This document shows, piece by piece, positions 1-6,001 of a stretch of 6,210 nt of DNA. This DNA is from Flavobacteriaceae bacterium (GTDB taxonomy: Bacteria; Bacteroidota; Bacteroidia; Flavobacteriales; Flavobacteriaceae), in NCBI GenBank assembly GCA_013042255.1, contig JABDQK010000328.1, positions 1 through 6,210 on the forward strand. Direction: 5' to 3'. The translations under genes and the position numbers were made by a program. Every line of letters begins with the position of its first letter. Within the stretch, counting starts at the first letter, position 1. The notes beneath the pieces are model-generated. The model did no database searches. It was not told where the DNA came from and worked only from the letters and a program-made list of their open reading frames with translations.

Positions 1-1230
1 TATAATACAGAGGAAGCTAATTCCTTACTTGAGGTTATGGCCTCTCAGAATGACAAGGATTTCATTGCCGCTGTTAACTGGAAAAAGATTGAGGAATATG
101 TGAAAAACGGAGGCGGTACCAAAATGCCAGCTAATTATGCGCATAATGTGTATGATGAATCCACACACACAGGGACTTCTACAATGAAAAAAGAAGTGGT
201 CACTGTAGACCCGACAAAAGTTCCCGGATCAATTTACTTTCTGCCTACCCCAAAGTCGCCCCACGGATGTGATGTAGACCCAACCGGGCAATATATCATT
301 GGGAGTGGTAAACTTTCTGCAGATATCACAGTTCACTCATTTGACAAGATGATTGCCGCAATTGAAGGTGAAAAATTCGATGGAGAAGCCTATGGCATTC
401 CTATTTTAAAATTCGACGAAGTACTGGCAGGAATCGTGAAGAGTGGGGGATTAGGCCCACTTCATACCGAGTTTGACGATAAGGGAAATGCATATACTAC
501 CTTCTTTATTTCTTCTGAAGTCGTAAAATGGAATGTTGGGTCCTGGGAAGTTATTGACAGAAAACCTACATATTATTCTGTAGGTCACCTGATGATTCCG
601 GGAGGAAATTCCAGAAAACCTTTTGGCAAGTACGTAGTAGCAATGAACAAGATTACAAAGGACAGGTACCTGCCCACAGGGCCTGAAATGGAACACTCTG
701 CACAGATTTATGATATTTCAGGGGAGAAAATGGAATTGATCTACGATTTCCCTACCCACGGAGAACCTCATTACGCAGCTGGTTGCCCTGCCGAATTACT
801 TGCGCCTAAATCTAAGAAGATCTACAGGCTGGATGAGAATAAACACGAGTATGCCACCCTCACGCCTGCCGACGCACGAGTTGAGCGCAATGGAAAGGAA
901 GTTCATATCTATATGTCTACTATCCGAAGCCACTTTACCCCTGATAATATAGAGGGGATCAAGGTGGGGGATAAGGTATACTTCCACATTACCAATCATG
1001 AGCAGGACTTTGATGTTCCTCACGGCTTCTCGATCATAGGCCAGAATACATCAGAAATACTCGTAATGCCGGGACAGACTAAAACATCTGTCTGGGAACC
1101 CAAAAAAGAGGGGGTATGGCCTTTCTACTGTACCGATTTTTGTTCGGCATTGCATCAGGAAATGCAGGGCTATGTTCGAGTATCACCGGCTAGTTCAAAT
1201 ATAGAACTCAGCTGGACCCTGGGAGAGTAA
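1..1230 (+). CDS. nosZ: Nitrous oxide reductase NosZ, C-terminal part (5' end outside window), probably clade II
   Basis: NosZ is the periplasmic multicopper enzyme that reduces N2O to N2. The reading frame is open from base 1, so the ATG at 37 is internal; 409 residues are visible of a protein usually near 650. Numbering from that ATG, the beta-propeller part shows four of the seven CuZ histidines: H76 (SPHGCD), H143 (GPLHTEFD), H184 (SVGHLM) and H245 (GEPHYA); the last two are 61 residues apart, as in the Pseudomonas stutzeri enzyme. The other three lie upstream of the window. The C-terminal cupredoxin domain carries the CuA ligands H329 (VPHGFS), C365, C369, H373 and M376 in the motif CTDFCSALHQEM. 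All visible ligands are intact, so the enzyme looks functional. Clade II is inferred from the downstream gene order and sequence style; the signal peptide that would settle it is not visible. A 12-base-pair hairpin follows the TAA stop. Confidence 0.97.
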   Translation, partial: YNTEEANSLLEVMASQNDKDFIAAVNWKKIEEYVKNGGGTKMPANYAHNVYDESTHTGTSTMKKEVVTVDPTKVPGSIYFLPTPKSPHGCDVDPTGQYIIGSGKLSADITVHSFDKMIAAIEGEKFDGEAYGIPILKFDEVLAGIVKSGGLGPLHTEFDDKGNAYTTFFISSEVVKWNVGSWEVIDRKPTYYSVGHLMIPGGNSRKPFGKYVVAMNKITKDRYLPTGPEMEHSAQIYDISGEKMELIYDFPTHGEPHYAAGCPAELLAPKSKKIYRLDENKHEYATLTPADARVERNGKEVHIYMSTIRSHFTPDNIEGIKVGDKVYFHITNHEQDFDVPHGFSIIGQNTSEILVMPGQTKTSVWEPKKEGVWPFYCTDFCSALHQEMQGYVRVSPASSNIELSWTLGE

Positions 1231-1254
1231 GATTTAATTGGTTTTTTTCTGAAT

Positions 1255-1292
1255 GAAAGCGGGCAGCGTTAGTGATGACCCTGCTCGCTTTC
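1255..1292 (+). terminator. Intercistronic hairpin after nosZ; possible partial terminator or mRNA 3'-end stabiliser
   Basis: Bases 1255-1266 (GAAAGCGGGCAG) pair with 1281-1292 (CTGCTCGCTTTC) over 12 continuous pairs, one of them G-U. The loop is 14 bases and could add a short inner stem (1268-1270 with 1277-1279). The following bases (TCTTTGC) are only mildly T-rich, so a complete factor-independent terminator is doubtful. Its place 24 bases after the nosZ stop, ahead of same-strand accessory genes, suits partial read-through or protection of the nosZ message, giving more NosZ than maturation proteins. The structure is seen in the sequence; the role is inference. Confidence 0.5.
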
Positions 1293-1349
1293 CTCTTTGC
1301 TAAACAATTCAGATTTAAACACGCAGAATTCAAGAAAAAAGTAAAAGAA

Positions 1350-1967
1350 ATGAAAAAGGCCAGTATACTTATGATTATAGGTCCCTTGTTTCTCCTGGGC
1401 CTGTTCGTTTTCCCTTTGTGGAATATCATGCTGGGTGCACCCCAATATCCTGAACCCCTGGGTATAAATATTCATATTGACGGGATACGGGATGTAAATG
1501 AATTTGATATCCAAAATATAGATGGACTCAATCACTATATTGGGATGAAAACTTTACCTAAACCCGAAGAGATGTGGGAATTCAGTACCTTCCCTCTGGT
1601 GATTGGGATCATGGTCTTCCTGGGGTCTCTTGTTGGTCTCCTCGGCTATTTTGGGAAAGTAGGATACCCCTGGTTTATCGGTTGGTTTCTGCTCATGTCC
1701 GTTTTAGGAGTTTTAGGGATGTACGATTTTAATCAATGGTTGATTGATTATGGAACAAATCTTGACCCAAATGCGATCATGAAATTGGCCAATCCTGACG
1801 GTACACCCATGTCTTATAAACCACCTCTGTTCGGGAATGCCAAGATGCTCAACTTCGATGTGTCATCCCTTCCATCTACAGGTGCCTGGATGATGTTTAC
1901 GGGGATGATGTTGACAGTAATTGCTTTTTTTATGGGACGGAGAGCCAGTGTTGTAAAATCGGTATAA
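1350..1967 (+). CDS. Polytopic membrane protein of the nos cluster, probably NosB-like
   Basis: This 205-residue protein has four likely membrane helices (about 5-26, 82-102, 106-124 and 178-196). Positive residues at the N-terminus, around K103 and at the C-terminus (GRRASVVK) place both ends inside and two loops (about 27-80 and 126-177) in the periplasm. The first loop holds APQYPEPLG and LNHYIGMK, which offer H62 and M66 as possible metal ligands. The ATG at 1350 was chosen because it gives a lysine-rich N-terminus directly before the first helix and follows an A-rich tract usual for Bacteroidota. An in-frame GTG at 1272 and ATG at 1275 would lie inside the hairpin loop and add 26 or 25 odd residues. 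Many epsilonproteobacterial and Bacteroidota nos clusters have a membrane protein gene (nosB in Wolinella) just after nosZ; homology to it is inferred from position and topology. The biochemical role is unknown; N2O reductase maturation, copper handling or electron supply are possible. Confidence 0.8.
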   Translation: MKKASILMIIGPLFLLGLFVFPLWNIMLGAPQYPEPLGINIHIDGIRDVNEFDIQNIDGLNHYIGMKTLPKPEEMWEFSTFPLVIGIMVFLGSLVGLLGYFGKVGYPWFIGWFLLMSVLGVLGMYDFNQWLIDYGTNLDPNAIMKLANPDGTPMSYKPPLFGNAKMLNFDVSSLPSTGAWMMFTGMMLTVIAFFMGRRASVVKSV

Positions 1968-1983
1968 CGGACCAGTAAATTTG
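1951..1983 (+). promoter_or_regulatory. Candidate Bacteroidota-type promoter ahead of nosL
   Basis: The box TAAATTTG at 1976-1983 matches the Bacteroidota -7 consensus TAnnTTTG at every fixed position. A TTG at 1951-1953 lies 22 bases upstream, inside the wide end of spacing reported for flavobacterial promoters. Transcription would start near 1990, leaving a leader of only about 8 bases before the nosL ATG at 1998. The upstream element lies in the end of the preceding gene. The match is seen; promoter activity is inferred and could be chance in AT-rich DNA. Confidence 0.3.
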
Positions 1984-1997
1984 AAATATAATTATTT

Positions 1998-2432
1998 ATG
2001 AACTTGAGGTGCTATTTCATTGTATTATCCCTGGTACTGCTGTTTTCATGTAAACCAGGCCCGGAGCCTATACAATACGGGTTTGATGGCTGTCACTACT
2101 GTAGTATGACGATTGTAGATAAACAACACGCTTCTGAATTCGTCACCAAAAAGGGGAAGGTATACAAATTCGATGCCTCTGAATGTATGATCAACTTTAT
2201 CAGGGACATTGACCGCGCTACTGTTGCCCTTTACCTTGTGAATGATTATAATAATCCCGGTGTTCTTGTTGATGCCAAAGAAGCCACCTACCTCATCAGC
2301 GAAAACATTCCCAGTCCGATGGGGGCCTATTTAACTGCATTTAATTCAAGGGAAGAGGCTGAATTGGCAAGGGAATCTAACAAAGGGATTTTGTTGACAT
2401 GGGAAGAACTCAATCAAAAATTTGAAGATTGA
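1998..2432 (+). CDS. nosL: NosL, copper-binding lipoprotein for NosZ maturation
   Basis: NosL is a membrane-anchored Cu(I)-binding protein thought to pass copper to apo-NosZ or the NosDFY complex. This 144-residue protein starts with a short hydrophobic segment ending in the lipobox LFSC, with the lipidated cysteine at C18. The mature part begins with the family signature DGCHYCSMTIVD (C32, C35, M37), then FDASECM (C63, M64), and later SPMG (M108) with the ending AFNSREEA...WEEL common to NosL proteins. The residues just after C18 (KPGPE) lack an acidic run like the surface-export signal described in some Bacteroidota, so a periplasm-facing anchor is more likely. It follows the membrane protein by 30 bases and precedes the cupin by 18. 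Assignment is secure from motifs and neighbours; which residues bind copper here is inferred. Confidence 0.93.
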   Translation: MNLRCYFIVLSLVLLFSCKPGPEPIQYGFDGCHYCSMTIVDKQHASEFVTKKGKVYKFDASECMINFIRDIDRATVALYLVNDYNNPGVLVDAKEATYLISENIPSPMGAYLTAFNSREEAELARESNKGILLTWEELNQKFED

Positions 2433-2450
2433 ATATTAAAAGAATAAACT

Positions 2451-2744
2451 ATGCCATCCATTAATAATTCTATAGCTACTCAGAAATTTGATCAGCTTCA
2501 GATTGAAAAGCTGCTCAAGAATGACAACTTTGAAATTCTGAGCATAAGTTTGGAAAAAGGCTCGGTTTTTCCAGACCATACTTCCCCTACCCATGCATAC
2601 CTGTTGGTCTTGGAAGGAAAAATCGAATTTCATATTCTCGGGGAAAAACACATGCTTGAGAAACTTCAGTTATTCGACTTCCCGGAAAATACGACTCATA
2701 GCGTATTGGCGGAAGAGGATTCCAAATTTCTGATCATTAGATAA
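2451..2744 (+). CDS. Small single-domain cupin in the nos operon
   Basis: This 97-residue protein has no signal peptide or membrane segment, so it is probably cytoplasmic. It is a single conserved beta-barrel (cupin) domain: the first motif spans about 37-57 with H43 and H48 (PDHTSPTH) and E55-G56, and the second, FPENTTHSV, supplies H83. This gives three or four possible metal ligands, although the spacing differs from the classic cupin motif. The ATG at 2451 follows an A-rich 18-base gap after nosL. The TAA stop shares its last base with the nosD ATG (TAATG), indicating translational coupling. The substrate and role are unknown. Its place among copper-site assembly genes suggests metal binding or sensing, but a small-molecule-binding or scaffold role is equally open. 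Cupin is a fold-level call. Confidence 0.82.
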   Translation: MPSINNSIATQKFDQLQIEKLLKNDNFEILSISLEKGSVFPDHTSPTHAYLLVLEGKIEFHILGEKHMLEKLQLFDFPENTTHSVLAEEDSKFLIIR

Positions 2745-3982
2745 TGCGGCAGATCATTATAATTTTTCTGACTTGCCTTTTCGTTTCTCTTTCAGGTTTA
2801 AAGGCTCAATCACTGGTAATTTGTGACCAATGTGAGTTAAAGACCATAAAAGAAGGAATAGCAGTAGCTCAGGATCACGACACCCTTTTAATTAGGAAAG
2901 GTACCTACAGAGAATTCAATATCCTAATCGATAAACCCCTTACCCTCCTTGGGGTCGATTCTCCGGTAATTGATGGACAGGACAAGGGGGAGATCTTCAG
3001 AATAGTATCGGATAGCGTCACTATAGACGGATTGTCAATTATCAATGTTGGTACCAGTTACACCTCTGATTACGCCGCCATCCGCGTAGTGAAAAGTGAC
3101 CATTTTGCCATCAGGAATGTTGTACTTGAGAAACTTTTTTTCGGGATATATCTGGAAAGGTCAAACAATGGGATAGTGAGCAATAATAAGATCCTCGGAG
3201 ATGCCCAGGACGAATATAATTCGGGCAATGGAATTCAATTGTGGTATTCAAAAAATGTGGTGGTTGAGGGGAATATTGTTCAGGGAGTACGCGATGGGAT
3301 TTATCTCGAATTTGCAGACAATATCAGCATCAGCAAGAACCATAGCAGGGACAACCTCAGGTATGGCCTCCACTTTATGTTTTCCAATGATGACAGCTAT
3401 GAGGATAATATATTCGAAAACAACGGGGCCGGCGTTGCGGTCATGTTTTCGAAGCGAATAAAAATGGAGCGTAATATTTTTAGAAGAAACTGGGGTACAG
3501 CATCCTTTGGATTACTGCTAAAGGAAATCAATGATGCTGAGATACTGGGGAATACTTTTGAAAAGAATACTATAGGAATTAATGTAGAAGGATCTAACAG
3601 AATTAATTATCTCAATAACAACTTTGTTGAAAATGGATGGGCTGTTAAAATTATGGGTGCCTGTTATACCAATACCTTCAGGAATAATAACTTTATTTAC
3701 AATTCCTTTGACATCTCTTATAACAGCAAGTTGAATGACAATGTTTTTGACCAAAACTATTGGAGTGATTATACGGGCTATGATCTAGACAGGGATGGTA
3801 TAGGAGATGTTCCTTACAGGCCTGTAAAACTCTTTTCATACATTGTAAATCGAAGTCCGGAAACCATAGTGCTTTTACGGAGTTTATTTATGGATATAAT
3901 AGATTTTTCAGAAAAGGTATCTCCGGTGTTTACACCAGATAAACTGGCCGATACCCGCCCGTTAATGAAGAAAAAAATATGA
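2744..3982 (+). CDS. nosD: NosD, periplasmic beta-helix component of the NosDFY copper-site assembly complex
   Basis: NosD works with the NosFY transporter in forming the CuZ centre of NosZ. The 412-residue protein begins with a Sec signal peptide (about 1-21, cleavage likely KA|Q, a common site in Bacteroidota). Right after it is a CxxC pair, C27 and C30 (ICDQC). Residues about 33-340 form right-handed parallel beta-helix turns, seen as repeated short patterns such as 'NxIxxNxxGI' and 'GIYLE', typical of carbohydrate-binding/sugar-hydrolase (CASH) repeats. The C-terminal part (338-364) contains NYWSDYTGYD, DGIGDVPYRP and KLF, a strong NosD signature. A tail to 412 probably contacts NosY. The start overlaps the cupin stop by one base, and the end overlaps nosF by four (ATGA). 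Length is usual for the family, with no sign of damage. Confidence 0.95.
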   Translation: MRQIIIIFLTCLFVSLSGLKAQSLVICDQCELKTIKEGIAVAQDHDTLLIRKGTYREFNILIDKPLTLLGVDSPVIDGQDKGEIFRIVSDSVTIDGLSIINVGTSYTSDYAAIRVVKSDHFAIRNVVLEKLFFGIYLERSNNGIVSNNKILGDAQDEYNSGNGIQLWYSKNVVVEGNIVQGVRDGIYLEFADNISISKNHSRDNLRYGLHFMFSNDDSYEDNIFENNGAGVAVMFSKRIKMERNIFRRNWGTASFGLLLKEINDAEILGNTFEKNTIGINVEGSNRINYLNNNFVENGWAVKIMGACYTNTFRNNNFIYNSFDISYNSKLNDNVFDQNYWSDYTGYDLDRDGIGDVPYRPVKLFSYIVNRSPETIVLLRSLFMDIIDFSEKVSPVFTPDKLADTRPLMKKKI

Positions 3983-4689
3983 TACGCGTAGAAAATCTGC
4001 ATAAGAAATACGGGAGAAATGAAGTGCTGAAAGGGCTCGACCTTCAAATTAATTCCGGGGGAATACTGGCTGTTCTCGGACCAAATGGCTCGGGGAAGAC
4101 CACTCTCATCAAATGTATTTTAGGCATGGTTCTCCCTAACAAAGGAGACATACACGTACTAGACATGCCGGTAAAGAATAATTGGAAGTATCGCAGCCAG
4201 ATCAATTATTTACCGCAGATCGCAGATTTTCCAGGAAATATCCGGGTAAAGGAATTGTTTAGTATGATTAAGGATCTGCGGCAACAAACCGACAGGAAGG
4301 AAGATCTGATTGCTCTTTTTGGTCTTCAGCCATTTCTCAATAAAAAACTGTCAACTTTATCAGGGGGTACCAAACAAAAGGTAAATATTGTTCTGGCATT
4401 TATGTTCGACAGCCCTCTCATTATACTTGACGAACCTACGAATGGTTTAGACCCGGCCGCCCTTATCTCGCTTAAGAAACTGATCAGGGAAGAGAAGGAA
4501 AAAGGAAGCACAATTCTGATCACCTCGCACATAATGCAATTTGTGGAAGAAATTGCAGAAGAGATAATTTACCTGCTGGAAGGTAAGATCTATTTTGAAG
4601 GCAGTATTGCTTCCCTAAAAAAATCGACAGGAAAATCAAATTTTGAACATGCCATTGCGGCAATAGCAACAACATCGATCGATGGGTAA
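3979..4689 (+). CDS. nosF: NosF, ABC transporter ATP-binding subunit of NosDFY
   Basis: NosF is the cytoplasmic ATPase that drives the NosDFY complex during CuZ assembly. The 236-residue protein has all ABC ATPase elements in order: Walker A GPNGSGKT (34-41), Q-loop Q80 (YLPQIADFP), signature LSGGTKQK (127-134), Walker B LIILDE (147-152) followed by the D-loop region NGLDP, and H-loop H184 (ITSHIM). It should therefore be catalytically active. The ATG overlaps the nosD stop by four bases, and the end overlaps nosY by eight, so all three are probably translated together. The sequence alone resembles many ABC ATPases; the NosF name relies on its place between nosD and nosY. No separate promoter is seen. 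Confidence 0.95.
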   Translation: MIRVENLHKKYGRNEVLKGLDLQINSGGILAVLGPNGSGKTTLIKCILGMVLPNKGDIHVLDMPVKNNWKYRSQINYLPQIADFPGNIRVKELFSMIKDLRQQTDRKEDLIALFGLQPFLNKKLSTLSGGTKQKVNIVLAFMFDSPLIILDEPTNGLDPAALISLKKLIREEKEKGSTILITSHIMQFVEEIAEEIIYLLEGKIYFEGSIASLKKSTGKSNFEHAIAAIATTSIDG

Positions 4690-5464
4690 AATTTTAAAAT
4701 ACAGTTTTTACGACCTGATCAGAAGCCGATGGAGCTATATTTATTTCATGTTCTATCTGCTGCTGGGATTTGTCTTGTTTTTCCTCAATAACGACGTATC
4801 AAAAGCTGTAATCACCCTGATGAATATTATTATTGTCCTGGTGCCGCTTATCGGAACTATTTTTGGCGTGATGTACTATTACAACTCCAGGGAATTCACG
4901 GAGCTACTCCTGGCACAGCCTATCAAAAGATCCTCTATCTTCCTCGGACAGTATTTCGGGGTTGCCTCCTCTCTAACATTAAGCCTTGTTCTGGGTTTAG
5001 GGATTCCTTTTGTGCTTTATGGTCTTTTCAGAAGTGATGCCATTTTTGATTTTTCCCTGCTGTTAATCACAGGAGCATTTCTCACGCTAATTTTTACGGC
5101 TTTGTCCTTTAATATTGCCCTCTCTAACGAGAATAAGATCAAAGGTTTTGGTTATTCCGTTTTACTTTGGCTCTTTATGGCCGTGATTTACGATGGACTG
5201 TTCCTGATCACCCTCATTCTTTTTGAGGAGTATCCACTAGACACTTTCTCCCTGGTAGCTACCATGTTCAATCCCATTGACTTGTCGAGAACCCTGATAC
5301 TTCTAAAATTGGATATTTCAGCGCTTTTGGGATATACAGGTGCCATATTTAAACAATTCTTCGGAACAAACACCGGTTTTGTTATTTCCATTCTGATGTT
5401 GATCCTCTGGACTATATTACCTATATGGAGATTAGTCTACAAGGCTAAAAGGAAGGATTTTTAA
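4682..5464 (+). CDS. nosY: NosY, ABC transporter membrane subunit of NosDFY
   Basis: NosY is the inner-membrane permease that pairs with NosF and holds NosD on the periplasmic side. The 260-residue protein has six likely helices at about 18-36, 42-66, 88-114, 123-147, 156-181 and 232-252. The N-terminal amphipathic stretch (GKILKYSFYDLIRSRW) and the segment NSREFTELLLAQPIKRSSI between helices 2 and 3 resemble the coupling region of ABC-2 type permeases. A periplasmic segment after helix 5 contains FNPIDLSRT, a pattern I associate with NosY. The ATG lies inside the end of nosF (8-base overlap). The last 20 bases overlap the convergent gene on the other strand, and no clear terminator hairpin follows the TAA. 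Confidence 0.93.
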   Translation: MGKILKYSFYDLIRSRWSYIYFMFYLLLGFVLFFLNNDVSKAVITLMNIIIVLVPLIGTIFGVMYYYNSREFTELLLAQPIKRSSIFLGQYFGVASSLTLSLVLGLGIPFVLYGLFRSDAIFDFSLLLITGAFLTLIFTALSFNIALSNENKIKGFGYSVLLWLFMAVIYDGLFLITLILFEEYPLDTFSLVATMFNPIDLSRTLILLKLDISALLGYTGAIFKQFFGTNTGFVISILMLILWTILPIWRLVYKAKRKDF

Positions 5465-5963
5465 ATAAAGCTGGCATTATAAAGTCTTTGTAACTCCCCC
5501 TTGATGGGTGCTTCTTCGATTCAAGGATTAATTTCTTCTCTAAAGTTTTTAGTAAGTTCAGAATGACCTCCTGCCTTTCGGTATACGGATTCCTTTTCCC
5601 CCAGGCAAGAAGGACTATATCTGCATCTAGAATAGCTCTTTCAAGATAGAAGTCATTTTGTTTCCCAATATCTTCTTGCTTCCCTTTAAAGTCTCTGGTT
5701 TGAATACGGGCAAACTGATTGACAATAATACATTGGCTTACCTCTCTGAATTCTGGTAATTCCTTTTCAAAAATGAGTTTTTCCAGAAATTGAACCGACT
5801 TGTCAGCGATGTCTTCATCAGCCACACTTGGATTTTGCATGATGACACAGACAGTTTTGCCAGTTTTCCTGCGGAGATTTTTTAAAGTCAGTAAATATCG
5901 AAATCGTCTGCAATCGGAAAATGCAGCTTTTGCCTTAATTTGTGGTAAATGCCTGTATGTCAT
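5445..5963 (-). CDS. DUF1643 family protein, function unknown
   Basis: This 172-residue soluble protein matches the remembered layout of DUF1643. It shows FSDCRRFRYLL (15-25), VIMQNPSVADE (40-50; the family usually has MLNPSTAD), IIVNQFARIQTR (79-90), the polar pair N103-D104, LLAWGKRN (118-125) and HPSRGSYKDFI (152-162). No signal peptide or membrane helix is seen, so it is probably cytoplasmic. DUF1643 proteins have no established biochemical role, and none is proposed. It lies 38 bases after deoD on the same strand and could be read with it. Its TAG stop lies inside nosY, giving a convergent 20-base overlap. It is probably not part of the nos pathway. Confidence 0.85.
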   Translation of the reverse strand: MTYRHLPQIKAKAAFSDCRRFRYLLTLKNLRRKTGKTVCVIMQNPSVADEDIADKSVQFLEKLIFEKELPEFREVSQCIIVNQFARIQTRDFKGKQEDIGKQNDFYLERAILDADIVLLAWGKRNPYTERQEVILNLLKTLEKKLILESKKHPSRGSYKDFIMPALFKNPSF

Positions 5964-6001
5964 AATTCCGAAAATAAAGCACCTACTTAGCTCAGAACCA
6001 A

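Noticed and set aside
37..39. ATG as the start of nosZ
   Set aside because: The frame is open to base 1 and NosZ needs about 240 more N-terminal residues, including three CuZ histidines; this methionine is internal.
451..1023. Minus-strand open frames opposite nosZ (451-696 and 796-1023)
   Set aside because: They oppose well-conserved nosZ coding sequence, show no recognisable domain, and are explained as shadows of it.
1272..1349. In-frame extension of the membrane protein from GTG 1272 or ATG 1275
   Set aside because: Both starts lie in the loop of a strong hairpin and add a stretch unlike a normal membrane-protein N-terminus; ATG 1350 has the better context and leads straight into the first helix.
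1208..1535. Minus-strand open frames across the nosZ-membrane protein junction (1208-1429 and 1269-1535)
   Set aside because: They cover the hairpin and opposite-strand coding sequence, and their products have no recognisable features.
1731..1745. Perfect inverted repeat AATCAA-TGG-TTGATT, resembling a regulator binding site
   Set aside because: It lies deep in a coding region where it encodes ordinary residues; the arms are in reverse order and the spacer is too short for an FNR/CRP-type site, and no start lies just downstream.
3201..3461. Second plus-strand frame within nosD
   Set aside because: The product has no recognisable motif; the main frame encodes continuous beta-helix repeats across the same bases.
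5969..6001. Minus-strand TATTTTCG with TTG 22 bases upstream as a promoter for the DUF1643 gene
   Set aside because: The box has a mismatch in a fixed position and would start transcription at the start codon itself; too weak to report as a feature.
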